Positions 22,147 to 32,378 of a stretch of DNA of 64,000 nucleotides are shown piece by piece. Made by a program: the position numbers and the translations under genes. The notes below the pieces were generated by a model. The model had not been told where the DNA came from and did not search any database. It saw nothing but the letters and a program-made list of their open reading frames with translations. Source of the stretch: Ignelater luminosus (lineage: Eukaryota > Arthropoda > Insecta > Coleoptera > Elateridae); NCBI GenBank assembly GCA_011009095.1, contig VTPC01001050.1, forward strand, positions 31,524 to 95,523, given 5' to 3'. The stretch's first letter is position 1; every line of letters starts with the position of its first letter.

Positions 22147-23418
22147 GGCCTAACAAATAGATGGCGCTAGTTCTATTGCATTCACCGCTTTTTCAGTTAG
22201 TACTAACCTTCAAAAGACAGCTGTTAAAATTTCATGATATTCTATTCATTATTTTGTGAGTTATTGTGCTAAGAGTGACGCTACTTTTGTTATTTTTAAA
22301 ACAATGGATCAAAAACAATTTCGTGTTTTAATTTTACACTGCTTCTTGATGGGAAAAAATACCGTTCAAGCGAAGCAATGGCTTAAAAAGTGTTATGGGG
22401 ACTCCGCTCCATCAGAAACAACAATAAAACGTTGGTTTGCTGACTTCAAACGTGGTCGTAGAGACACCGATGATGCAGAACGCAGTGGACGTCCAAATGA
22501 GGCGGTAACACCAGAAAACATCAAAAAAATCCACAAAATCGTTTTGAATGATCGAAAAGTGAAGTTGCGTGAGTTAGCTGACATCGTAAAGATATCAAAA
22601 GAACGCGTTGGCTTTATATTGCATGAGCATTTGACTATGAGAAAGCTCTGCTCAAAGTGGGTGCCGCGTTTGCTCACTGTTCACCAAAAACAAGAACGTG
22701 TTGATGTTTCTGAGCAGTGTTTGGCCATGTTTAAACGTAACAAACCGGAATTTTTGCGTCGATATGTGACAATGGATGAAACATGGATCCATCACTTCAC
22801 TCCGAAATCAAAACGATCGTCATCTGAGTGGACAGCAACTGGTGAACCTCGTTCAAAGCGACCGAAAGCACAACAATCGGCTGGAAAAGTTATGGCCTCG
22901 GTATTTTGGGATGTGCGTGGTGTAATATTCATCGACTATCTTGAGAAGGGAAATACCATCAACAGTGAATATTATATAGCGTTATTGGAGCGTTTGAAGG
23001 CCGAAATTGCAAAGAAACGACCGCATATGGCAAAGAAAAAAATTTTGTTTCATCAAGACAACGCACCGTGTCACAAGTCAATCCAAACAATGGCAAAACT
23101 ATATGAATTGAACTTCGAATTGCTCCCACATCCACCGTATTCGCCAGATTTGGCTCCCAGCGACTACTGGCTGTTCGCAGACCTAAAAAAAATGCTTGCC
23201 GGTAAGAAATTTCGCTCGAATGAAGAGGTTATCGCTGAAACTGAGTCCTATTTTGAGGCAAAAGATAAATCGTTCTACAAAAGTGGTATTGAAATGTTAG
23301 AGCGGCGCTGGAATGATTGCGTTGTTCTTGATGGAAATTACGTTGATGAATAAAGCTAATTTTGAACAAACAAAACCGTGTTTTCTTTGTTAGGCCCGGG
23401 ACTGTTCAGCCCATGTGT
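22147..23418 (+). mobile_element. Himar-like (irritans subfamily) mariner
   Basis: The right end, read inward on the minus strand from the TA at 23419, is CACATGGGCTGAACAGTCCC and then GGGCCTAACAAAGAAAAC. The left side keeps only the inner GGCCTAACAAA block (22147-22157). The outermost 20 bp expected there do not match, so the left end is degraded or truncated and the boundary is approximate. The transposase is open. Confidence 0.88.
22304..23353 (+). CDS. Mariner transposase, irritans subfamily, DD34D, uninterrupted
   Basis: The likely start is the ATG at 22304, giving MDQKQFRVLILHCF and 349 residues, close to the 348 of Himar1; a non-ATG extension upstream is open but not conserved. Two helix-turn-helix units occupy about residues 1-110. 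The linker motif is WVPRLL (119-124) where active relatives have WVPREL or WVPHEL. The catalytic D158 (TMDETW), D252 (HQDNAPCH) and D287 (YSPDLAPSDYW) have 34 residues between the last two, defining DD34D. The protein would bind the inverted ends and move the element by cut and paste. The frame is intact, but the linker change and the degraded left terminus make autonomous mobility doubtful. Confidence 0.93.
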   Translation: MDQKQFRVLILHCFLMGKNTVQAKQWLKKCYGDSAPSETTIKRWFADFKRGRRDTDDAERSGRPNEAVTPENIKKIHKIVLNDRKVKLRELADIVKISKERVGFILHEHLTMRKLCSKWVPRLLTVHQKQERVDVSEQCLAMFKRNKPEFLRRYVTMDETWIHHFTPKSKRSSSEWTATGEPRSKRPKAQQSAGKVMASVFWDVRGVIFIDYLEKGNTINSEYYIALLERLKAEIAKKRPHMAKKKILFHQDNAPCHKSIQTMAKLYELNFELLPHPPYSPDLAPSDYWLFADLKKMLAGKKFRSNEEVIAETESYFEAKDKSFYKSGIEMLERRWNDCVVLDGNYVDE

Positions 23419-23775
23419 TAATTCTTCTTCTGCAGCTTCTTGCTGCATTATAGTAGGTGTGGGATTTGGAGAAAGACTTTTTTTATTTTTTCCTTTAATG
23501 CAGTGCTTTTCAAAGTGTGCTGAACAGACCTTGTAATACGTATTTTGCATTAATATTTCCATATGATCTTTATATACATCATAGATGTTACAAAACCGTG
23601 CCCATTCCTCACATCTAAAATATTTATTTTATAATAGCATTTTCAGAGTTAATTGGAAGTAACAAAACTTTTATTCCTTACCTTTGTTTATCACTGGGAA
23701 ATTTAAAAAATGCACGTTGAAAGTTTCATTATTGGCTTTACACCCCTTCACCACACAAATACTTTTACAACGCAT
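23419..23775 (-). pseudogene. THAP zinc-finger domain gene, two exons, cut by mariner
   Basis: The minus-strand ATG at 23775 opens MRCKSICVVKGCKANNETFN and continues with VHFLNFPVINK, then a donor (AAAG|GTAAGG, exon 23682-23775). A 67-bp intron ends in TATTTTAG. The second exon (from 23614 down) reads CEEWARFCN, then YYKVCSAHFEKHCI and SLSPNPTPTI. Together these show the C2CH THAP layout: CxxxxC near the start, FP, W, then CxxHF and a proline-containing end. THAP domains bind DNA and occur in host regulators and P-element transposases. Joining at these splice sites leaves the frame one base out, and the reading enters the mariner end at 23418. The gene is therefore probably inactive, or the assembly has a one-base error. 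Confidence 0.6.
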
Positions 23776-26176
23776 GATTATTAAAAATAAAAGTAAAGGT
23801 AGTATAGTAGAAGTTCACTTCCACGTGTACGGCACTGATCTAACCTCGCTCGGCCGCTGGCTCGGCGTTCGACCGTCGTGACATCTATTATAGAAACGCG
23901 AACTGCCCTCCAACCTTCACGAGCTAGTTTCCCGCGTTTTTAAAAGTTGTTCTACTTCACCATCTATATACTATGATTACATTTGTATTGATTTAAGATG
24001 ATTGTCGAGGACGGCCGAACATACAAGTAAAGGGTGCGCAAGAAATGTAATAGCAACCCTCTGCCTCTTCTACAGCGACAGCCGTCGAATACAGACACGC
24101 TCAGACGTGACAACAAGTCACATTTTAAATAAACGTCTTTTACATTTACAATTCAGGAGTATTTTTATTCAATTATACAGTCCATTATATTGAAGTACAT
24201 TTACAATTTGCAACAGTAGTTCTTATTGACATTTTCATGAATCGTAAAAATTAGACAAGTTAGGTAGACTTTAAATTTTTATTTAAATTACCAATAACCC
24301 TATTAATTACATGACTTGCATGTCTTTATTTCAAGGCTAATAACTTAATTATGCAATTATAATGATAAATACAGAATTAAGTAAATTCGTAGAATATAAA
24401 TGATTGCATCGGCCATAGGCCTAAGCTAATAAACAAGAAAGAATCATAATTCATTCTCAATAAGCAAGATACTACTTGAAAACATACACATTATACACCT
24501 GTGTAACATAAGCAGACTAGTCCTCCCCTTTATGTAAGCATTTTTTTATTCCTTAAAGGACTTTTAAATTTTGTTGCCATAACTATGACTAATTAGAATT
24601 TTTATTTTGGTGTTTTAAAGCCACGCTAGAATTTAAAAGGCCTGTTACGTATTTATTATATGACAAAATATGGACTTATTTTAACTAAAAATAACTGATA
24701 CTGATATGACGTGAAATGTAGTTATCGGTTGTTTTTGTTTCCAAAGGTTGTTCGTATGTATTTAAAGTTATTTGACATCTTTCCTATACTTCAGCTGGGA
24801 GATGACATTCAAAAGCATTTTTCCTTTTGAAATAAAAACCATCAAGTTGGACGAGAGAAGTTAAAAACTACAGTGTAATGTTACAGAGGAATATCTGAAA
24901 AACAAATTTAGCTAAACAATAAAAATGATTTCATTCACGCTTTAGAATTGTTTTGGAATTGAATATTTCAATTATTGTAAAACAAAATATAATAATAGTT
25001 GAAGAACTGCTGCTTTCAATTAAACAATCTTATCTTAACTAAAAATATCGACATATCAACACAATTTTCGCAATGCCCCTACTTGCGCAGACTTTCAATT
25101 TTTATGTCTAATTAAATTGCTCTTATTGTTTTCTGCATTATCTTATTAGTGTATTACAGAAAAATAGAAGTCTGCCGGTGCTTTTTATGGGAAAAAATCT
25201 GGAAACCACTAATTCGCCAATGAAAAACTTTTTTTAATTCACACAGAGTTTCACAATAACCAAGCAATCAAATTTAAAAAGGGATCCTGAAATATGTTAG
25301 CTTTCCTGTTCTTTATGTTTATTTCTTCACAGAACCGGTCTCAAAATATTAAACCAGTGAGGTGACTCTCTCAGGGCACATACATATAGGGGTGCAAAGA
25401 TCGCCAAATAGATTTATATCCGAAAGACAGATGCTACAAATAGTTCCAAAAGGCGCCGATAGAGTCCCTTACGACATCTCGCATATGTTATTATTCAAAT
25501 CAACCACAAAAAGAAGACTCAAAAGAGAAACTTTCTGAAAAAAATGAAAATTAGCTTGTTAATTTTTCTTTTTACTTAACAATTATGTGAAATTCTAAAA
25601 TCAGAGACATTATTACATACTTCTTTTTCTTTGGCTTCCTTATTTATTGTTACTTGATTGTAGTGTTCAGGTTCAATGAAGCGGTAAATCACCAGCCAAC
25701 ACTCTTGCGTTCGAGCTTTCACAAGATCATATGGATGTGAAAGAAAGACAAATACCAACGACATTGGAAGTATACGGTTGCAATATTTTGTGAAAATCTT
25801 CCTTTTTACTTCACACCTAAAGAAAGAAATTGCGCAAAACGGTGAATTCTCTTTGTACGTTTCATTTCATCGTTATCAAAAGTCCCATTTTCTAGTATGA
25901 CATCAAAAAGATGTTTCTTTCTCCATTAATTTAGTCATAGTTCGTACTAGAACTTTCTACAAGTTATATGATTATTTATCAAAAACGTCAAAGTTGTAAT
26001 ATTTTTTGCCTCTCCTTGATTAATGTTGCTTGCAGACTATTGTAATTAAAATTACTCAATTCTAACAACCCAAGTTTCTTATCTGTTATATTCTCAATTC
26101 TTTTACTACTGAATTTTACTTTTTCACTCAAGGTTTCGCGCCTGTATGTGACATATTATCCAGAGAAGAAAACTAT
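23776..26176. other. GC-richer leader then anonymous AT-rich sequence
   Basis: About 23820-24110 is markedly GC-richer (CTCGGCCGCTGGCTCGGC and similar) and lies just upstream of the THAP ATG on the minus strand, so it may hold that gene's promoter and first untranslated exon. From 24200 to 26176 nothing is recognised. Confidence 0.35.
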
Positions 26177-26380
26177 TGTAATGACATGGAGAGCTCTTTT
26201 TCTCAGAGTCCTTATTTTTCTTCGTGTGGTTCTTAATTTTTTTTATTAAAACGCTATTTTTCTTGACAATATTAATTTATTTATTTTCTACCGTCATTAC
26301 ATTTATCAAAAAAAAAATTTTTTTTATACTCTCTTTTTTTTATCATTTTCAAATATCACTACATTTTTAATATCATCACA
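26177..26380 (-). repeat. 3' LTR of the coiled-coil retroelement
   Basis: A 204-bp repeat nearly identical to 28500-28704, including the GAGAGCTCTTTTTC block and the shared run of A then T near 26310. In plus orientation it starts TGTAATGACATGG and ends ATATCATCACA. High similarity to its partner suggests a fairly recent insertion. Confidence 0.9.
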
Positions 26381-26390
26381 TTTCCCCTCC
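26381..26390 (-). other. Polypurine tract
   Basis: On the minus strand GGAGGGGAAA immediately precedes the TGTGATGATATT start of the 3' LTR. This is the expected position and composition for the plus-strand primer of reverse transcription. Confidence 0.85.
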
Positions 26391-26609
26391 ATATTAATAT
26401 AAATTTTAAGCGTTTTATACTATAGCTTAAATTTTGATTAATATTAACTAAAATATACTCAATTGTGAATTCCATTGCAATTTGATCTTTGTTTCTTTTA
26501 TTTGTCTTATGTAATATAATAGATATTGTTTTGTTTCATGATATACATAATCATTTTTTTTAATGGTGTTTTATTTTATGTTTTTATTCTAACCTTAATT
26601 ATTTGAATT

Positions 26610-26760
26610 GACGGTCTTACATTTTGACATTTGTCGAACGTCATTTTGACAATAGACAACTGTCATTCATTCATTCTTTTTTCTGACATTAGTTAATTGT
26701 CATTTTTGACATTTGTCAATTGTCACTTTGACATTACATTATTTCAACAGAATAACAATT
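26610..26760. repeat. TGACATTTGTCAA-type clustered repeats in the element interior
   Basis: About ten copies of TTGACA/TGTCAA variants lie in both orientations within 150 bp, between the ORF and the polypurine tract. They may form RNA stems or bind a factor. Their function is unknown. Confidence 0.45.
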
Positions 26761-27347
26761 TAAAATTTTATAAGTTTAGTTAGCATTATTAACAATTTAT
26801 ACAGGATTTTTTTTATTGTTTTTTTAACTCAATATTCGATATTTTCATTTTATTTCACATTTCCTTCCTATTTCTCCCTTATTTTCCTCTATTTTCCAAC
26901 TAGCTTTCATTCATGCTGCATTCATACAAATCATTTTCTACAACTTCTTAAGAAATTGCAAAAATTATTTTCTCTAGTAGTAACGTTTTCTCCATATAAC
27001 TTAACTCCCTGCCTCATTTATCTACTTCAATATCATATTTTATCTTTACTTATTCATATTAAGGATCATATTTTGACCTTTTCTTTTAATATTATCAATC
27101 ATATCATTAATTATTTATTATTATTATCATTATTATTCTACTAACTTCATATTCAAATCTTCATAATTATCATCATTTTAATAATACTTCATTAATAATT
27201 ATTTAACTCATTATGATTATCTTTAACACATTCATTCAAGCATCATTCATACCTTCTTGTCAAACCTACGCAATGTTCCCTATTATTCTTTGGTTATTTT
27301 TGTCAACATTGGCTTCTAATTTTTACTTTAACATTCTCTTGTAGCAT

Positions 27348-28412
27348 TTATTCTATTTCTTTGATTTTCTTTCTTTTTCTGTATTTGTAATTTCTTTGTT
27401 CCTTTCTGACTCCTGATAGTAAATTCTTCAAATGTTCTTTCATTATCATTTTATATTTGTCCATCCTTATTTTGGATTTACTATCTTTCTTAAAACTTTT
27501 ATACCTTGATTCCTTATTTTTCTTTCTAGTCTTATTTTTAAATTTTCTATTGACTTTGATCCCCTCCAACCTTTTATTTTCCATTGTCATCTTCATTTTG
27601 TTTCTTCTTTCCGCTTTTCTTGCTCTTCTTAGTTCATTCTGCCAGTTAATAGTACATTTCAATTTTTCTTTATTATGATTATTATTTTGAGAAAATTGTT
27701 CTTTTTGGTAGTTAGTCTTTATCTTATTTTTCAGATTTCCATCTCTGATTGGTGAACTGTTAATTCTTTCTTCTGGATTTATTCGTTTGTGGTTTACTGC
27801 TGTTGATTTCTCTTCAACATTTTTGTTTATTTTTTCTAATTCTATTTTCACATTCTGCTGGTAGTTTTCTTGTGCTTTTTCTTGCTCCTTAATTTTCTCA
27901 TTTATATCTGCATCCCTTATTTGTAACATGTTGATAATTTCTTCCTGGTGTCTTTCTATTTTCCTACGCATTTCATTCTGACATTCATCTATCTTATTAT
28001 TCACCTCTTCTTGTATTTCACCTCTCATGTTTTTAACAATATTATCCCATCTATTCTCATGATCTTCAAATTTTCTTTTAATTTCTTCAAATCTTTTCTC
28101 TTGATTATGATTGATTTCTTCAAATCTTTTAGTATTATCTTGTTTAATCTCTTCTAATCTTTTAGTATGGTCTTCAAATCTTTTAGTTTGGTCTTCAAAT
28201 CTTTTATCTTGGTCTTGTTTCATTTCTATTAATATTTTAAGTAAATCTGGTTGTTGTTGTCTTATTTCTTTTTGCTCTTTATCTCTCTTTTCAACATCTC
28301 CCATGGTCTCCTCCATACTTGTACTTTCTTCTTCCATCTGTTCAATTTCAATATTTTCTTCCTCTCTTTTGTCCCTTTTTCTACTATTTACCGATTTACC
28401 TCGCTTTGACAT
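27348..28412 (-). CDS. Coiled-coil, basic-tailed gag-like protein of the LTR element
   Basis: The ATG at 28412 opens MSKRGKSVNSRKRDKR and gives 354 residues; the frame runs open seven codons further upstream without another ATG. Residues about 10-50 are highly charged. About 60-215 form a long coiled coil containing a tandem array of 7-11-residue units of the type KRFEDQT, KRFEDHT, KRLEEIK, KRFEEIN, KRFEEIK. The last 110 residues are strongly basic (KTRKKNKE, YRKRKKIKE), suitable for binding nucleic acid. It starts about 65 bp after the primer-binding site, the usual gag position. No CCHC zinc knuckle and no enzymatic motif are seen. A role as a particle-forming or RNA-binding protein is inferred from position and composition only. 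Confidence 0.75.
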   Translation of the reverse strand: MSKRGKSVNSRKRDKREEENIEIEQMEEESTSMEETMGDVEKRDKEQKEIRQQQPDLLKILIEMKQDQDKRFEDQTKRFEDHTKRLEEIKQDNTKRFEEINHNQEKRFEEIKRKFEDHENRWDNIVKNMRGEIQEEVNNKIDECQNEMRRKIERHQEEIINMLQIRDADINEKIKEQEKAQENYQQNVKIELEKINKNVEEKSTAVNHKRINPEERINSSPIRDGNLKNKIKTNYQKEQFSQNNNHNKEKLKCTINWQNELRRARKAERRNKMKMTMENKRLEGIKVNRKFKNKTRKKNKESRYKSFKKDSKSKIRMDKYKMIMKEHLKNLLSGVRKEQRNYKYRKRKKIKEIE

Positions 28413-28474
28413 CTTTTCACTACCAACAGACAACTAACAAAATGATAATTATGTCTTTTATTTAACTTGCCCTT

Positions 28475-28491
28475 CCACGTTGGGACGCCAA
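28475..28491 (-). other. Primer-binding site
   Basis: On the minus strand TGGCGTCCCAACGTGG begins nine bases after the end of the 5' LTR. It starts with TGG, complementary to the CCA end of a tRNA, as in LTR elements. The tRNA cannot be assigned with confidence. Confidence 0.75.
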
Positions 28492-28499
28492 TTTTTTTA

Positions 28500-28727
28500 T
28501 GTTATGTTATGGAGAGCTCTTTTTCCCAGGGTCCTTATTTTTCTTAGTGTGGTTCTTAATTTTTTTTTATTAAAACGCTATTTTTCTTGACAATATTAAT
28601 TTATTTATTTTTTACCGTCATTGCATTTATCAAAAAAAAATTTTTTTTTATACTCTCTTTTTTTTATCATTTTCAAATATCACTACATTTTTAATATCAT
28701 CACATTTACATTTTTAATATCATCACA
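28500..28727 (-). repeat. 5' LTR with internal 23-bp duplication
   Basis: Matches 26177-26380 throughout. In plus orientation it starts TGTTATGTTATGG and carries one extra copy of a 23-bp unit (TTTACATTTTTAATATCATC and three more bases) at its outer end, 28705-28727, followed directly by the CTAT target duplication. Confidence 0.88.
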
Positions 28728-29374
28728 CTATGTTGTATTTCGCTTTTAACTTAGACAGTCATAATATTCTTTCAAATAAGAAAGTATTTAGAGTTTTTAT
28801 GTAAAAAATTAATTAATTTAGAAAAACATAATCCAACAAAATCAAGACTAATTAAACGAATAGTCATTTTGATTAAACTGAAAACTTATAGAGCAACAGT
28901 ATTTTTAATTTATGTACATGTGTTTTTGCAATCTCTTACGGTCAAAAATTTCGGAAATTAATAAAAGCAGCTATAAAATTATTATTCTCGACATGTTTAT
29001 TCAGCAACATTTTCTCATGTATTATGTAGAGTTTGTTATGCAACGGTATTTTCATAAACCCGTCTGCTAGTTTAGTAAAGTATAACTTTCCTGACTTGTT
29101 ACGTAAATAACTAGTATTTACAATATTTCTTTTATACCATTGCATACTAAACAAGAACTCTGCGCTGCAACTGCAATAGATTATAGGCCCAATCATTCAC
29201 GTTTCCTAAAATTGTGCGAGTAGTATATCTTTGGCAAAAAATTTTAGGTTAACGTTTTGTTTTTTTTTGTATGAGTATTTTTTGTTCATTCGTGGACTTT
29301 CAAGTGCTATTTTTCTTTTGAAGTAAATATAAATAAGCTGTAAATCACTGTGTTCGTTAAGTTGATTTGGCACG
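28728..29374. other. anonymous spacer
   Basis: AT-rich, no recognised feature between the LTR element and the Copia relic. Confidence 0.4.
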
Positions 29375-32300
29375 ATGAATAATTATCAAGTTATTGATAA
29401 ACTTGAAGGTGGAATGAATCGGATAAGCTGGAAGTTTGACTTCGATCTTCAGTTAACAGTAGATAAGGCGAAAAATATCATTACACGATTACAAACAATA
29501 TCTAAACTAAAATATGGAAGATGTTGATGCAATTGTTAAATATATTATTGGATCTAGTGAGAGATTTGAACCAAACCAACACATCTTAATTTAATTAAGA
29601 TCCAGTGGATGACATTGTGGTTCATGTACCCAAGTGTCAAGATTTACAGAAAGAAGTTAAAGCTGAAAATGTAACATTACCAATGGCCATGTTGCTTAAT
29701 AAAATTTTCAATACATTAGCAAGTGAGTATTTAGAATTTACAAATGCATGGGAATTTATTCCAAACACTGATAGATCTATTGAAAATCTAACAGAAATGT
29801 TTCGATTGCATGAATAAAGACTAAAAGAATTTGTCTGTTTCAGACAATTTTGCTTTAATTGTATAGAGTAGTACGAGAGCTGTTTGACGGAAGTGTGACA
29901 TCTCAATAAAACCCAAGTTTAGCGTAAACTTTTTTTATTATATTTCAACATAGTTCCCTTCGAGTGCTACACACTTAGTCCAACAATTTTCCAATTTCTT
30001 TAAGCCGTCTGAAAAATGTTCTTTTGGCAACTCGTCAAAATAGGTCTCCGTTGCAGCAATAACCTCTTCATTTGATGTGAGTTTTTTTCCTGCGAGTGAT
30101 TTTTTCAAATTCGAAAACAAAAAGAAGTCAATAGTCAGATATCGCAAAAAAACTCGATCGGATTGCGTTGTAACATGGCCAAACGTTGATTTGAAAGTTG
30201 AACACGAATTCTCATTTGGTGCACTGAGAGTGATCGCGGCACCCATCTTGCCGATACCCTTTTCATATGCAAATGTTTGTGTATAATATTGTGTACCCAT
30301 TCGATTGAGATGTCTACAGCATCAACTATCTCGCGCACTTTCAAAAATCGATCAGCCATTACCATATCATGGATTTTGTTAACGATTTTCTTAGTAGTGA
30401 CCGTTTGTGAGGTCCGGGACGTTTACCATCATCAGTGCTCATATGGCCAGTTTTGAATGAATTAAACCACTTGGAAAGCATTCCATGCGATGGAGCAGAT
30501 TCACCGTAATATTTCCGTAACGTTTCCTGTTTCTTTTGCTGTTTTCCACGTAAAAAATAATGTTCAATTCAAACACGAAATTAAGGTTTTTCCATATTTA
30601 CGAAAGAACACAAACTTGATTGATTTCAACGACTGGCAAATGCATACTACCTTACGGATTGGCATGAAATTTGGAGGTTGAGCCTCTAAAAGGTTGGCGT
30701 ATATGCTAATGTTTTCGATTTACCGATATCAGCGCCATATAGCGAAAACTAACGTTTAATATAGTTTTACCAAGAAAATAACAAATACTGGCACTAGCAG
30801 TGGAGAAACATTGCAAAAGAAAAATATAAAAATTGTCTACATCAAAAAGAATTACAGAGTTCGGAAAAATCCGACAAAGGTCAAACATGATAACCTCGGA
30901 CGTTAACAGGGAATATGGCTGATGGATTTAGAAGATTTAAATCACATTTCATCACAGTTAGATTAGTTTTCATCATATTCTGGCTATTCTGCATTATCCA
31001 AATTTAGACCATTTCGGCTCGGTGATGGTAATTTTATATTGTAAGCTCAGCAAGAATGCGAAATAAAAATAGAGATGCTGGTAAATGATAAATGGAAACC
31101 TTGCTATTCAACTAAGGTGTGGTTTGTTCCTGATTATCCACAAGATCTATTTTCAGTTGGTTTTTGCTTTAGACAATGGCTTTTGTTAAATGCTGATGGT
31201 AAACGTTGTGAATTTCGAAACAAAGTGGGAAAACAGTTGCGGTGGCACACACTACAAATTTTGTTGCTTGTTTAGCTTCAAATATGTCTTAAACGATTTA
31301 GTCACACAAACAAATGTCATGTTAAAAATTGCAATCGGACGATGACGATGAGTCTTGTGAGGCACGCAGGTATGGCAAGTCTCGGTTTTGGTACGCCAGT
31401 TGGTTATCTACTTAAACTATGTGAATTTATAAACATTGATGTTTGCGGCCCTACCACCCCTACCTACCACCTTCAGTTGGTAGTAAACGTTACTTTCTAG
31501 ACTTTAAAGGTGAATTTTCAAAGTATGGTCGGTCTATTTTGCTGAAAAAGATCTGAAGTGAGAAGAAAATTAAAATAATGAGCAGATGTGAAAGTTGTAG
31601 GTCATACTGTAAAAGAGCTACTTACAATGTTGATGATGACAACAAAACAGAACAAAACAATCGTATGCTGGTTGAGGCTGCAAAACTATGCTACATGCTA
31701 AAAATCTACCAAAAAGATTATGAGCAAAAGCTTTTAATACAGCTGCATATATGAATGTATAGTTAATCGCTCAGGACCTATGCTATTAACAAGCAAAACA
31801 CCCTATACAATATGGTATGGAAAACAAGTACATATTGATCATTTAAAGGTATTTGGTATTAAGGGTTTTGTTCACATTTCTAAATAGAAACGTAAGAATT
31901 TTAATAAGAAGGCAAAACTGGATTATGAAAATGAATACAGGGTCTGGATACCAAAAGAAAACAAAGTCGTTCTATGTATCTTCAGATGTTTTTAAAAACG
32001 AGAAAACGTCAAAAGTAATATAGAAATATTCATTAAATATAACTCAATGTGCAGAAGATAATGATACAAAGAATAGTAAACAGATTAAAGAAAATACAAA
32101 TGCTAATAAAGAAATTACGAAACTGTCTAAATTTGATGATTTTGTTATGTTAGTGATACATGATGAGTTTGAGAGTATGGGGCTACTGTATTGAGTCGGA
32201 TATGAAGAAATGCAAGTATACAGTGATGCAGATTTTGCTGAAGATAAGACTACCAGAAGATCAATAAGCGGTGTAGTGTGTAAACATGCAGCTGGTGCTG

Positions 32301-32378
32301 TCAGGTGGCTAAGTCAAAAACAAAACACTGTAGTGCTGTCAACTACAAAAAGCGAATTTGTTTGTGCAACATATTAAC
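29375..32378 (+). pseudogene. Copia (Ty1/copia) retrotransposon relic
   Basis: Domains appear in Copia order but in shifting frames with many stops. Gag: ATG at 29375, MNNYQVIDKLEGGMNRISWK, then MLLNKIFNTLASEYLEFTNA near 29690. Gag-pre-integrase: VWFVPDYPQDLFSVGF near 31110. Integrase: DVCGPTTPTYH near 31438, EQNNRMLVEAAKL near 31650 and the TPY.IWYGKQ end near 31810. RNase H: YSDADFAEDKTTRRSISG through WLSQKQNTVVLSTTKSEF at 32198-32378. The reverse transcriptase region between integrase and RNase H is absent. No LTRs were recognised. A deleted mariner is inserted between gag and pol (29875 to about 30620). Confidence 0.8.
29875..30595 (-). pseudogene. Internally deleted mariner within the Copia relic
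   Basis: Minus-strand fragments of a mariner transposase: start ATG at 30595 (MEKP..FRV), a middle part (HKHLHMKRVSARWVPRSLSV) and the C-terminal end (IDFFLFSNLKKSLAGKKLTS through EGNYVEI). The reading jumps from RNPIEF directly to IDFFLF, so about 130 residues including the first two catalytic aspartates are deleted. A mariner-like end CGAGAGCTGTTTGACGG follows TA at 29873. The opposite terminus was not identified. It is a different subfamily from the elements at 22 kb and 61 kb. Confidence 0.75.

Larger units (their letters stand above)
26177..28727 (-). mobile_element. Short LTR retroelement encoding only a coiled-coil protein
   Basis: Two direct repeats, TG...CA at their ends, bound a 2.1-kb interior: 26177-26380 and 28500-28727. 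The element is flanked by a 4-bp target duplication CTAT (26173-26176 and 28728-28731). Read on the minus strand it has a 5' LTR, a primer-binding site, one ORF, about 1 kb of non-coding sequence, a polypurine tract and a 3' LTR. No protease, reverse transcriptase, RNase H or integrase is visible, and the space is too small for them. It resembles gag-only, terminal-repeat non-autonomous elements that depend on an autonomous partner. Confidence 0.88.

Noticed and set aside
27457-27678. Plus-strand leucine/isoleucine/phenylalanine-rich ORFs (also at 27948 and 28111) resembling membrane proteins
   Set aside because: They are antisense shadows of the lysine/glutamate-rich coiled-coil ORF on the minus strand.
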